The notes beneath the pieces are model-generated. The model had not been told where the DNA came from. It did not search any database and saw only the letters and a program-made list of their open reading frames with translations. The position numbers and the translations under genes are program-made. From NCBI RefSeq assembly GCF_002753895.1, contig NZ_NJER01000001.1, forward strand, positions 682,001-746,000: DNA of 64,000 nucleotides, in the 5' to 3' direction. This DNA is from Halobacteriovorax sp. JY17 (lineage in GTDB: Bacteria > Bdellovibrionota > Bacteriovoracia > Bacteriovoracales > Bacteriovoracaceae). This document shows, piece by piece, positions 53,624 to 62,237 of the stretch; position 1 is the stretch's first letter, and each line of letters opens with the position of its first letter.

Positions 53624-53667
53624 TAGGAGATCCTATGAGCAAACTCTATGTTTAAAGTTTGCTCATA
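53624..53667 (+). promoter_or_regulatory. Leader with six-codon mini-ORF inside a strong hairpin
   Basis: An optimal AGGAGA site (53625-53630) leads to ATG 53635 and a mini-ORF of six codons (MSKLYV, stop 53653-53655). The ATG lies in a 12-base perfect stem: 53634-53645 with 53656-53667, ten-base loop. The layout suggests a leader peptide or a translation-dependent structure in the 5' leader of the astacin gene (start 53708). Role inferred. Confidence 0.55.
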
Positions 53668-53707
53668 TGTATCATTTATGACGTTAAAAGTAGTCACTGA
53701 GGAAAGT

Positions 53708-54664
53708 ATGAAAAGGGCCAAATTCTTAATTCTTAGAATCATTCTAATAAGTTTCATGGCACTTGCGAGTGTGCAGGGACAGATTATACTCAAAAAGAAT
53801 AAGTGGGCCCCAGGGCAAAGTCTAAATGTACTCTTTATGAATGGAAGCCTAGAGGAGAAGTTTCTTTTTAAAAGAGCAATCGAGATCTGGGCGAAGTATG
53901 TAAACTTGAAGTTTGAGTTTCACTCAACTTTGGAGCAAGGTGGAAAATTAAATTCTAAATTTAAAACCAATACAATTAGAGTGAAATTTAATAAGGATGA
54001 AGGAAATTTCTCTCCGCTTGGAAATCGCTTTAATATAAATTCTACCGATAGTATTTCTTACTTAAATATTAAAGAGTCTCCAGATCAAAAGATAAAATTT
54101 ATATCAAAATCGGCCCATGAAATAGGGCATGCCCTAGGTCTGATGCATGAGCATCAGCATCCAGACTTAATCTTCTACAAAGACGAAGATGAAATGATCC
54201 AAATCTGCAGGTATCAATTTTTATTAGATGTGGAAAAGCCAGAAAATCTTAAAATCTGCAAGATCAATCTCACAGGAATAACTCATGAAGAAGCGAGAGA
54301 ATATGGGATGGGACTATCAGACTTTGACCAACAATCTATTATGCTCTATTCGGATATATCTAATACCACTAAGGGATTCTTTGATACAAGTGTATCACTT
54401 GCCGATAAAACTTTTATTGCAAGAGAATATCCTCATGAAGAAGAGTTGGAGATAGAGGTCGTAGGAAGAATGCATATAAGTGACACTCAAGAAGAGAGGG
54501 AGTGGATACTAAAGGAATATAAGCAGAATGATTGTGCCTTAATTAGTGAAGGAGATCATTTATATTTAACAAAGCAAACAAGAGATAGATCAGTAAAAGT
54601 AAGAATGACAGCAATGTCTGCAATTGATAATTACTTCACTGCATGCGTGAGAAATTCAAAGTAG
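53708..54664 (+). CDS. Astacin-like secreted zinc metalloprotease (M12A)
   Basis: 318 residues when started at ATG 53708 (GAGGAAAG upstream); a 20-residue upstream extension from 53648 is rejected. Signal peptide about 1-24 (ALASVQG). Zinc motif HEIGHALGLMHE at 137-148 (His137, Glu138, His141, His147, and Glu148 typical of astacins), and a Met-turn QSIMLYS. N-terminal part KKNKWAPGQSLNVLF...IEIWAKYVNLKFEF is typical of the family. The C-terminal about 80 residues are not assigned. Controlled by a probable sigma54 promoter and a structured leader. Confidence 0.92.
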   Translation: MKRAKFLILRIILISFMALASVQGQIILKKNKWAPGQSLNVLFMNGSLEEKFLFKRAIEIWAKYVNLKFEFHSTLEQGGKLNSKFKTNTIRVKFNKDEGNFSPLGNRFNINSTDSISYLNIKESPDQKIKFISKSAHEIGHALGLMHEHQHPDLIFYKDEDEMIQICRYQFLLDVEKPENLKICKINLTGITHEEAREYGMGLSDFDQQSIMLYSDISNTTKGFFDTSVSLADKTFIAREYPHEEELEIEVVGRMHISDTQEEREWILKEYKQNDCALISEGDHLYLTKQTRDRSVKVRMTAMSAIDNYFTACVRNSK

Positions 54665-54674
54665 TAATTCGATT

Positions 54675-54803
54675 TTAATTATCGAGGCTTTCATATGGAG
54701 CCTCGGTAGGTCTTAATTTGTAATAAGCCCCTACACAACCGATGACTATTGTTAGACCAATAATGAATTTCATCAGTGTTTTAATCGCTTCGTTTGAATC
54801 CAC
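54675..54803 (-). CDS. 42-residue membrane peptide, translationally coupled to HAD lipoprotein
   Basis: GTG start whose first base is the last base of the upstream TAG (TAGTG), preceded by AGGAGATTA, itself inside the end of the upstream gene. Sequence runs VDSNEAIKTLMKFIIGLTIV then IGCVGAYYKLRP and an acidic end (EAPYESLDN): one transmembrane helix of about 18 residues with a short charged tail. Frame, strong ribosome site and coupling make it a real gene candidate despite its size. Function unknown. Confidence 0.6.
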   Translation of the reverse strand: MDSNEAIKTLMKFIIGLTIVIGCVGAYYKLRPTEAPYESLDN

Positions 54804-55627
54804 TATAATCTCCTAGGAATAAGAAAAATTTCCATTATTCCGCTACAACTATTGCTACCTAGTTCTTTTAAGAATTTCTGTCTCTGCTCTAGTGTAGGAG
54901 TATTGCGAAGAAAATTCCACTTCATCGACTCTTTGCCTACTCGCTCAAGAAAATTATCACTATCATCTAATGACTCTGAAAGAATATCTTTAATCATGTA
55001 GAGCTTCTTTCGGTCAAAGAGCCATTTCGTCTCAGTCTTAGGGGAATAGACATCACTTGAATTAGTAATATCAGAGAATTCTTCAAAGTGTTTATAAGTC
55101 TCACCCATCCATAGAAGATTTTTTCTCTGTGAATCTCCCACTATAAATCTCTTATCGTCATCAATTAAGAGAACTCTTGATAAATCCTTATTAACTAAAG
55201 ATACATCCTTTTTTAATCTTTCAGAGAAGGCAAGTGTGACATCTGTTGAGACTTCCAGTAAATCATCGTAACTTAAAACTTTATGGGCGTTATCAAAAGC
55301 ACTTCCGTACTTTGTTTTTATTTTCTTTAAGAGCTTACTATTTCGCTCAAATTTTCCACCACTAAAGAAGCTCACGCGAACTTCACTTCTTGCAAAGAGA
55401 TATTCTAAGAGATCAATTGCTCCATCACCTAAGCGGTAGAACTCTCCATTTACTTCTAAAAAATTAGTACGAGAAATTCCAGGAGTATCTACTTGTTTTA
55501 CAAGGGTCCAATCTAAATCAAAAATAATATCAATTTTTTCGGCACTTCTAGACGCTGGAGCGCGCCCAGAGTTTGCACACCCATAGCTAATTAACACCAA
55601 AAATATCAAGAAAAGAACTTTATTCAC
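54803..55627 (-). CDS. Exported HAD-superfamily (FCP1/NIF-like) phosphatase, probable lipoprotein
   Basis: 274 residues with a signal sequence MNKVLFLIFLVLISYGC (lipobox-like). HAD motif I is FDLDWTLV (Asp37, Asp39, Thr41), motif II a Ser in VSFFSGG, motif III-like Lys followed by LLIDDDKRF. The arrangement FDLDWTL...L.F...R matches FCP1/SCP-type phosphatases, here outside the cytoplasm. GTG start with weak ribosome site. It is followed by the coupled 42-residue peptide. Confidence 0.75.
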   Translation of the reverse strand: MNKVLFLIFLVLISYGCANSGRAPASRSAEKIDIIFDLDWTLVKQVDTPGISRTNFLEVNGEFYRLGDGAIDLLEYLFARSEVRVSFFSGGKFERNSKLLKKIKTKYGSAFDNAHKVLSYDDLLEVSTDVTLAFSERLKKDVSLVNKDLSRVLLIDDDKRFIVGDSQRKNLLWMGETYKHFEEFSDITNSSDVYSPKTETKWLFDRKKLYMIKDILSESLDDSDNFLERVGKESMKWNFLRNTPTLEQRQKFLKELGSNSCSGIMEIFLIPRRL

Positions 55628-55730
55628 ATCTATATTTTCGGCTACTTGAACCCTCTACTTTAGGGGAATATCCGAGTAATACAGTAAAGTTATTTCCTTA
55701 ATTAACCGAAAAGACACAAAAGGAAAAATT

Positions 55731-56927
55731 ATGCGAAAGAATCTCTACCAAAGAGAGAGTAATACTCTGGCCGAAGATAAGCTCACAGTAAAGAAGCTGG
55801 AGTTCAATCACAGGAAGAATAAAGAACAAGACCATACAGAACTCTTAGACAGCTCTGCGAAGGCCTTCAATTATTCTGATTGTAAAGATGAGTACTGGAA
55901 TCCAGAAAAGTTCTCTCTTCTCTATGGAACACCCCTTTGGGATGAAGCTTCAAAGACTGAAAGAGTTCTCTTGAATCAAATCTACTGGGTGGCCTACTAC
56001 TCTCAAATTATTTCAGCGGAGATCGCTACCATTTTCTATAACCAAACCGCTTCAGCTGGCCTCTATGGATTAGAAGACTTTAGACTCGTCTGTGAGACTC
56101 TTGATTTTGAATCTATGCAGGAGAGAGCTCATATTGACGCCTTTAAAAATATTTCTGAGCAATTTGAAGAAGAGGTCTTTGGAGAGAGAATATTTACATA
56201 TCCCATGCGTCCCTATTACTGGGAAACGATGATTTTTCAAAAGACGAATATGCTAAAGCGCTTTTGGAAATCTATTCAACTACAGTCCTACGCTCTTCTT
56301 TCATCAAATAATGCGTTCATTGGATGCCAATATTTAACAGTGAGAGGACTTAGAACTCTTAATGGAAAAATTGTTCAACATCAACTTAGTAAGTACTTCA
56401 CTGACCATGAAGATAAGGAAAATGCTCCTATTCCTTCAAAAGTCAGTTACTACCACTTTATGGATGAATCCTATCATTTCAATAGTTCAAATATTATAGG
56501 AAGTGACATTATTAAGAATTTAGCTCCGCCAACGGCCTTTGAAAGCTTTATTGCAAACTTAGGAATAAGAGGAACACTAAAGGATCACTCCAATTTTAAT
56601 ATTAGTGTGAACGGAATATTTTGGTATGAGCCAGCTATCTATGAAACACTTTTCAAACTGCTACAAAGTAGTGCCTTTAACTTTAAACAAGCGGATGCTC
56701 TCCAAATGCTAAAGAGATGTTTCACTCAAGAAAATCAAGGCATAACAGAGGCCTTTGAAACACAGCAAACGGCCCTTGAGAGCTATCGAAATTATCTCTC
56801 TAATATTGAATATGTTTCTAAATCAAATAAACTTGGCGGAGCGATGGTAAATACTTCTATCGAAAATTACTTGGCCGAAAACAGAAGACAATTCTTTGAA
56901 TTTGAAAGGAAGAAAAATGTCGCTTAG
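55731..56927 (+). CDS. AurF-like di-iron N-oxygenase
   Basis: 398 residues. Ferritin-like di-iron ligands are in the order and spacing of the p-aminobenzoate N-oxygenase AurF: Glu97 (ISAEIATIF), Glu131-x2-His134 (ERAHI), and His242-x3-Glu246-x2-His249 (HFMDESYH; AurF uses His223-x3-Glu227-x2-His230). The AurF residue Glu196 would fall near Gln216/His217, so that ligand may differ. AurF oxidises aryl amines to nitro groups; here the substrate is unknown. First gene of a six-gene operon that also codes a ferredoxin, possibly its electron donor. The reading frame overlaps the ferredoxin start by 11 bases. The start, preceded by AAAGGAAAAATT, is secure. Confidence 0.75.
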   Translation: MRKNLYQRESNTLAEDKLTVKKLEFNHRKNKEQDHTELLDSSAKAFNYSDCKDEYWNPEKFSLLYGTPLWDEASKTERVLLNQIYWVAYYSQIISAEIATIFYNQTASAGLYGLEDFRLVCETLDFESMQERAHIDAFKNISEQFEEEVFGERIFTYPMRPYYWETMIFQKTNMLKRFWKSIQLQSYALLSSNNAFIGCQYLTVRGLRTLNGKIVQHQLSKYFTDHEDKENAPIPSKVSYYHFMDESYHFNSSNIIGSDIIKNLAPPTAFESFIANLGIRGTLKDHSNFNISVNGIFWYEPAIYETLFKLLQSSAFNFKQADALQMLKRCFTQENQGITEAFETQQTALESYRNYLSNIEYVSKSNKLGGAMVNTSIENYLAENRRQFFEFERKKNVA

Positions 56928-57210
56928 TAAAATTAAAATTAAAGGTATTGAGGAAGAACTTGAGGTGGAGTCTGGAAAACACCTAAGTGAATTATTGACT
57001 GCTTCCAACTCTCCTATTCTCTTTGGTTGTAGAACAGGTATCTGTGGAACTTGTCTCATCAGAGTTCATGATGGCAAAGAAAATATTAATCCCCCATGTG
57101 CTGACGAAGCAGAATTTCTAGAAATTGTTGCAGAAGGTGATTCAAAAATGAGACTTGCCTGCAAAGTAATTATTAATGGAAATATAAATATTGAATATAT
57201 TGGAAAATAG
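56917..57210 (+). CDS. Plant-type 2Fe-2S ferredoxin
   Basis: 97 residues with Cys38, Cys43, Cys46 (CRTGICGTC) and Cys82 binding one 2Fe-2S cluster. Start ATG 56917 has AAAGGAAGA upstream; a seven-residue extension from 56896 is rejected. It overlaps the AurF-like gene and comes eight bases before a Rieske oxygenase, so it presumably feeds electrons to one or more oxygenases of this operon. No ferredoxin reductase is seen in the window. Confidence 0.92.
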   Translation: MSLSKIKIKGIEEELEVESGKHLSELLTASNSPILFGCRTGICGTCLIRVHDGKENINPPCADEAEFLEIVAEGDSKMRLACKVIINGNINIEYIGK

Positions 57211-57218
57211 GAACTATT

Positions 57219-58256
57219 TTGGAAAATACTTCAAAAATAAATTTTAAAAACTTCTGGTACATCGCCTGTGAATCAAAAGAACTTAAAGGCGAAGAAGTCC
57301 TTGCGAGAACTATTCTTAACGAGTGGATAGCTCTCTTCAGGGGAAGTGATGGAAGACCTGTCGCTCTTCTTGACCGTTGTATTCACAGAAATAGCCAACT
57401 CTCTAAGGGCTGGGTAAAGAATGGACAACTCCAGTGTAGTTATCACGGCTGGACTTTTGATAAAGAAGGAAAACTTACTTCCATTCCCTCAGAAGGCCCA
57501 AATCAAAATAAGGTCGGCTCAAGATGTGCAAAGAAATTCGAGTGCATGGAACAAGACGGACTTATCTATGTTCGCCTAGAAAAGAATGAAGACCTAGATA
57601 TTCCTCCACATAGAATGCCTCACTACGGAGAAAATGGCTGGCAAACAGTAAGACTCTTCAATGTCTTTAAAAATAGTGTTATCAACTGCGCTGAAAATTA
57701 TATTGATGTTCCACACACAGTATTTGTTCATGACAAAATTTTCAGAGACGCTCTAGATGAGAAAGTCACAACTAAAGTTCAAAGAAAAGATGGAGCCGTT
57801 CATATAGAGTATATCGGAGAAACTGATAATCTGGGGTGGTTTTCTTGGTTTTTAAATCCAAAGAAAGTTCCTATTATTCATATAGATCACTACTACATGC
57901 CCAATATTACCTCTGTTCAATACGTCTTTGGAAAGAAAGAATTTTGGATAACGAGCCAGTGTATTCCCATAAATGATGAACTCACTTGGGTGTGGACAGA
58001 TCTCACTTATAAATTTGGCCCTATTGGCGTCCTCGCAAAACCAATTGTCGCTTTCCAAGGGCAGAGAGTTATTGATCAAGATATCGTGGCCCTTGATAAT
58101 CAAATGGAAGTTATTAAGAAATACGGAGAAAACTTCTCAAACGCTACAGCAGATGTCATACATATCTTCATTGAATCAATCTATAATGCGATCAAAGAAG
58201 GCAAAGATCCACGGGAGCTTGCCGAGAAGAATAATGAGGTCGTCTTTTGGATTTAA
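57219..58256 (+). CDS. Rieske non-heme iron oxygenase
   Basis: 345 residues: Rieske cluster ligands Cys54-x-His56 (CIHRN) and Cys73-x2-His76 (CSYHGW), then the mononuclear iron motif in ENYIDVPHTVFVH (two His; Asp expected downstream, probably in VIDQDIVALD). N-terminal FKNFWYIACESKEL is common to Rieske monooxygenases of the VanA type. Catalyses hydroxylation, dealkylation or desaturation with O2. TTG start with AGGAAC site. Part of the iron-oxygenase operon. Confidence 0.88.
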   Translation: MENTSKINFKNFWYIACESKELKGEEVLARTILNEWIALFRGSDGRPVALLDRCIHRNSQLSKGWVKNGQLQCSYHGWTFDKEGKLTSIPSEGPNQNKVGSRCAKKFECMEQDGLIYVRLEKNEDLDIPPHRMPHYGENGWQTVRLFNVFKNSVINCAENYIDVPHTVFVHDKIFRDALDEKVTTKVQRKDGAVHIEYIGETDNLGWFSWFLNPKKVPIIHIDHYYMPNITSVQYVFGKKEFWITSQCIPINDELTWVWTDLTYKFGPIGVLAKPIVAFQGQRVIDQDIVALDNQMEVIKKYGENFSNATADVIHIFIESIYNAIKEGKDPRELAEKNNEVVFWI

Positions 58257-59008
58257 AGTGGTGGATTGAACTCTCCATATTCTCCTTGCTCATTCTCTTC
58301 ACGGTGCTAGGTAGAGAAAGGCGTGAGAGAATAATCAAAAAGAGCTTTGATGATTGGGCCAGCGACCTCATAAATCTCTTTATTCAAGGAACTCTTGTTC
58401 CAGTACTTCAAATTTATATTCTTCTTAAGGCCCTTAGATTTACAGTTCCGAATCTGGAAAGTTCATGGGCACTTGGATGGGCAGGTGCTATTTTTTTAAA
58501 TCTCATTATTGTCGATTACACTTACTACTTCTTTCATCGTAGCTTCCACAAGGATTCACTTTGGGGATTTCACTTACTACATCACTCAGTAAGTGATTTT
58601 GATATATTTGCCAGCGCTAGAAATACAATTTGGACAACTTTTCTTCTCCCATATGTATGGCTTAATTCTATTTTCTTATTTCTCATTAATGATAAGACAA
58701 CTTATTTAATTTGTGTCTCTGCCACAGGAATGCTTGATCTTTGGAGACATTCAAGACTTGCTCCCAAAGAGAAAGGTCCCATCTTTAAATTCCTTGCGAC
58801 TTTTCTCATCACTCCCCATGAGCACGGCTGGCATCACTCTAAAGGAATCTCCAAGAAGAACTTTGGGGCCAACCTCTGTCTTTGGGATAAACTACACGGA
58901 ACTTATCATCAGAATTCAAGATTTCCAAAAGAGATGGGCTATCCTATTAAATCAAACCTTAGAACAAAATTATTCTTCCCAAATAAATTAAAGCGAGAAA
59001 ACTCATGA
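58247..59008 (+). CDS. Sterol desaturase / fatty-acid hydroxylase superfamily membrane enzyme
   Basis: 253 residues, four to five membrane helices and the three histidine boxes HRSFH, HLLHH and HEHGWHH that hold the di-iron site. Family members hydroxylate or desaturate lipids and terpenoid or aromatic side chains. TTG start overlaps the Rieske gene by 10 bases. It adds a third kind of iron oxygenase to the cluster. Confidence 0.88.
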   Translation: MDLKWWIELSIFSLLILFTVLGRERRERIIKKSFDDWASDLINLFIQGTLVPVLQIYILLKALRFTVPNLESSWALGWAGAIFLNLIIVDYTYYFFHRSFHKDSLWGFHLLHHSVSDFDIFASARNTIWTTFLLPYVWLNSIFLFLINDKTTYLICVSATGMLDLWRHSRLAPKEKGPIFKFLATFLITPHEHGWHHSKGISKKNFGANLCLWDKLHGTYHQNSRFPKEMGYPIKSNLRTKLFFPNKLKRENS

Positions 59009-59640
59009 CTATTTGGAGTAAAGTATTCTCCCTATTTCCAGCATTGCATATAGGAATAATTCTCTATAGTATTTATCTATCTATAAGTTCTCCTAGTGCT
59101 CTAAGTTTTAGTTTTATTTTCCTTTCAATTTATATATTTCCACTTTTGGCCTTTAGAATTCTAAACTTCTTCGCCCCGATCAAAGAAGGTGTTTCTGATA
59201 TTCTAAATGATAGATTCTCTCCCTGGTGGGCGGGACATCAAATTCAAATGCTCTTTATTTCAATTCCCTCCCTAGAGGCCATACTAAGAATTATTCCAGG
59301 TTTATTTTCCCTGTGGCTCAGGTGCTGGGGTTCTAAAGTTGGCAAAAGAGTTTACTGGACTCCTGGTAGTGTTCACTACGATAGAAACCTCCTAAGAATA
59401 GGAAATGGAGTCATCTTCGGAGAACGTTCGACAACTGTCTGCCATGTGATTACTCCAAAAGATGGAAAGGGACTTCTTCGAATTAAATTTATTGAAATAG
59501 AAGACTATGCTTTTATTGGCGCAGGTTGCGTTCTAAGTCCCGGAGTAATTGTCGAATCTGGAGTCATGATAAAAGCGGGAACAGATGTCTACCCAATGAG
59601 AAGAGTGACAAAGAACGGTGAAGTCAAAATTGATGATTAA
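59005..59640 (+). CDS. Membrane-anchored left-handed beta-helix acyltransferase
   Basis: 211 residues: two or three hydrophobic helices in the first 80 residues, then a hexapeptide-repeat domain (GSKVGKRVYWTPGSVHYDRN, LRIGNGVIFGERSTTV, IEIEDYAFIGAGCVLSPGVIVESG) of the LbH acyltransferase fold. It likely transfers acetyl or another acyl group onto a cluster product or lipid. It overlaps the hydroxylase gene by four bases and the next gene by 23 bases. Confidence 0.75.
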   Translation: MTIWSKVFSLFPALHIGIILYSIYLSISSPSALSFSFIFLSIYIFPLLAFRILNFFAPIKEGVSDILNDRFSPWWAGHQIQMLFISIPSLEAILRIIPGLFSLWLRCWGSKVGKRVYWTPGSVHYDRNLLRIGNGVIFGERSTTVCHVITPKDGKGLLRIKFIEIEDYAFIGAGCVLSPGVIVESGVMIKAGTDVYPMRRVTKNGEVKIDD

Positions 59641-61174
59641 ATTACTCTTTACTAAAATATTCATTACTCTCTACCAATTCTTCTTTAAAAGTACTTACAC
59701 TAAATTCTTGTCCGATCTAGAATCTCCCGAAAAAGTGCAAGATCAAACTTTAGAAGATATCTTAGAGCTCTATAACGCTTCTCCTATTGCTGAAAATTTA
59801 AAACTAAGAAACTATGAAGACTTTAGAACTCTCCCCATCTCCGACTACGCCGATATTGAAGAAGATTTAAAGGACCATAGACTGTTTCCAAGAGAAGTAA
59901 AAACTTTTGAAAAAACCTCTGGTAGCTCTGGCAAGAACAAGCTGATTCCTTACTCCAAAGAACTTCTAAAGAGTTTTCAAAAGCTCTTCATTATTTGGAC
60001 AATGGATATTCTCTCCCATATAAAATTTGAAAAACTCACCTTCTACTTTTCAATATCACCCCAATTTAAGGAATTAAATTCCAAAGCTGAAAATGAATAT
60101 GAAACCTTAGAATCAGACAAAGATTATCTGGGCCCTTTACTCTCTAATATAGGCTCTCCTTTCTTTGTAGAAGTTCCTTTTATTAGAGAATTAAAAGATC
60201 CTTATGAATTTAAATTACTTCTAAGCCTCTACTTAATTAGTAGAAGAGATTTAGAGATCATCTCTATCTGGTCACCAAGCTTTCTAACTGAATTATGTCA
60301 CTTCATTAAAGAGAATGAATCGACGCTTATCAAATTATTGAATAAGGGTGAGTATAAAGAAAAATGGAAGTTTAAAACGCTCTCATTAGAAAGACTTACA
60401 CTACAGACCTCATTTCCTTCTCTGAAGTTTATTTCCTCTTGGGGAAGTGTCAATGCAAGAGAGCAATTTAAAGAGTTAGAAGAATTATTTCCAAATGTCA
60501 CAATTCAAAGAAAGGGCCTTCTTGCTACTGAAGCTCCCATAACTCTTCCTCTCTTTTCTGCCAAGGGATTTCTCCCTATACTAAGTGAGGTCTTCTTTGA
60601 GTTCTTGAATGAGGAGGGAAATATTCTAAGGCTACATCAACTTGAAGTTGGCGGGGTCTATGAAATTATCATCTCGCAAAAAGGAGGACTCTATAGATAT
60701 AGAATAAAAGATCAAATTATTGTCACCCACTTCTATAAGTCAACTCCATGCTTTGATTTCTACGGAAGGCGAGACGCTCTTAGCGATCTTGTTGGAGAGA
60801 AACTTCATGAAAGAGATATTCAGGACTCTTTTAAAGACACATCAGCAAAGGTGGCAATTCCTTCGTTAAAAGGAAAGTGTTATTATATTTTGAGTTCGAA
60901 AGATCTAGAAATAAAAGAAAAAGAGAAAATACAAATACGCTTAGAAGAGAATTATCACTATCAAAACTCCATAAAACTTGGACAACTTAAGAGCTTACAA
61001 TTTCTAACCATTAAAGACTGCCAAGAGAAAATCTCAATATTCTACCAAGAAGTTAGAAAAATAAATAAAGGAGATCAAAAGCTATCACAACTTCTTTATA
61101 GAGAATCAGATGATGAACTCATTAATTACTTACTAGGTCTTGACCAAGATGAATCTTCTAATCGGTTCAAGTAA
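59618..61174 (+). CDS. GH3-family acyl-adenylating enzyme
   Basis: About 518 residues. GH3 hallmarks: nucleotide motif KTSGSSGKNKLIPYS (about residue 105), LLATEAPI, and the C-terminal GLYRYRIKD and FDFYGRRDAL (adenylate-binding FxGR). Plant GH3 enzymes activate carboxylic acids with ATP and join them to amino acids; the bacterial relatives are largely uncharacterised. Start is GTG 59618 or ATG 59633, both within the upstream gene. Last gene of the + operon; its 3' end overlaps the convergent Rieske gene by 49 bases. It could make an amide or ester bond in the product. Confidence 0.8.
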   Translation: MKSKLMIKLLFTKIFITLYQFFFKSTYTKFLSDLESPEKVQDQTLEDILELYNASPIAENLKLRNYEDFRTLPISDYADIEEDLKDHRLFPREVKTFEKTSGSSGKNKLIPYSKELLKSFQKLFIIWTMDILSHIKFEKLTFYFSISPQFKELNSKAENEYETLESDKDYLGPLLSNIGSPFFVEVPFIRELKDPYEFKLLLSLYLISRRDLEIISIWSPSFLTELCHFIKENESTLIKLLNKGEYKEKWKFKTLSLERLTLQTSFPSLKFISSWGSVNAREQFKELEELFPNVTIQRKGLLATEAPITLPLFSAKGFLPILSEVFFEFLNEEGNILRLHQLEVGGVYEIIISQKGGLYRYRIKDQIIVTHFYKSTPCFDFYGRRDALSDLVGEKLHERDIQDSFKDTSAKVAIPSLKGKCYYILSSKDLEIKEKEKIQIRLEENYHYQNSIKLGQLKSLQFLTIKDCQEKISIFYQEVRKINKGDQKLSQLLYRESDDELINYLLGLDQDESSNRFK

Positions 61175-62202
61175 CTAATATACTTAACCACAGGAGCATC
61201 GAGTTTTAAAAAGGCCGTAGTATTGAATCTAATATTCTCATAGACCATTCCATCTTCACCTTGAAGCATCTTAAAGAATCTCTTTGTCATAAATAACTTA
61301 AAGAAATTAAAAAAAGGAGCAAAGATTCCCTTCGATTTCTTATTCACAAAAATAGGACGCACCAAAATCTTGCCTTCTTCAACTAAGGAATAGGCAAAGA
61401 GCATCTTGAGCTCAGGTAGAGCGTACTTATTAAATAGCTTTGCTCCTCTAAGCATCGTTAGAGCAGCAAGACATCCATCTGCATACTTCATAGAGTAAGA
61501 ATAACTCTCCCCTAAGAGAAATTTTCCCATCCTCTCCTGCAGGGTTGCCTTTGGGAACTTGCCATTAAGAGTAAACTCAATATGATTACTCTTTGTTTCA
61601 TCAATATCAATATCCATATCAATACTTATATTGTGAACTGTTCTTAGGTGTTGAGGGTCGATCCCATTAATCATTGTAATATGATAGTGACATGTTCTCT
61701 CATAGGCCTTATCGGCCTTATAAATAAGCTCATGCCCTTCAAGACCTGGAATATCAAGGACGGCCTCTTCGGTCTGAGCTTCTGGCCACACCCAGATATG
61801 TCCATATTTTTCTTCAGTGGCGTAGGAATTAAATTTTAAATTCTTTGGAACCTCTTCACCACATGGAATGTGAACACAGTTTGCGCCTTTATCGAATTGC
61901 CAGTGATGAAAGAAGCATTGTAGTTTCTCATCAACAACTTTCCCTATAGCTAAGTCCACTCCCATATGCGGGCAGAATCCATCTGTGCAGGCAACTCCAT
62001 CTTTAGTTCTCCAAAGAACGAGCTTCTGTCCATTCAAGTAAGTACTTAAGACTTTTCCGGACTTTAATTCACTTGACTCACAGGCCACATACCAGCCCTT
62101 GGTGACAATGTCCCAATTATTGAAAACCTTATGTTTTCTTACAGGTTGTGTTTGCTGATTAAATTCTGATGTTAATTTCTTTGGCATAGTTAATTTTAAC
62201 AT
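61126..62202 (-). CDS. Second Rieske oxygenase
   Basis: 358 residues: Cys77-x-His79 (FCPHMG) and Cys96-x2-His99 (CFFHHW) bind the Rieske cluster; the mononuclear site is in NGIDPQHLRTVHN. It differs from the Rieske protein at 57219 and is not a recent copy. The start may be ATG 62202 or ATG 62187; neither has a clear ribosome site. Last gene of a three-gene leftward operon. Confidence 0.88.
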   Translation of the reverse strand: MLKLTMPKKLTSEFNQQTQPVRKHKVFNNWDIVTKGWYVACESSELKSGKVLSTYLNGQKLVLWRTKDGVACTDGFCPHMGVDLAIGKVVDEKLQCFFHHWQFDKGANCVHIPCGEEVPKNLKFNSYATEEKYGHIWVWPEAQTEEAVLDIPGLEGHELIYKADKAYERTCHYHITMINGIDPQHLRTVHNISIDMDIDIDETKSNHIEFTLNGKFPKATLQERMGKFLLGESYSYSMKYADGCLAALTMLRGAKLFNKYALPELKMLFAYSLVEEGKILVRPIFVNKKSKGIFAPFFNFFKLFMTKRFFKMLQGEDGMVYENIRFNTTAFLKLDAPVVKYISYLNRLEDSSWSRPSK

Positions 62203-62237
62203 CTAATAAGAAACTAAAAAGGTAGGTAAAAAAAGAC

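Noticed and set aside
57852-58269. Short frames on both strands inside the Rieske and hydroxylase genes
   Set aside because: They are shadows of the well-supported coding frames, without ribosome sites or recognisable domains.
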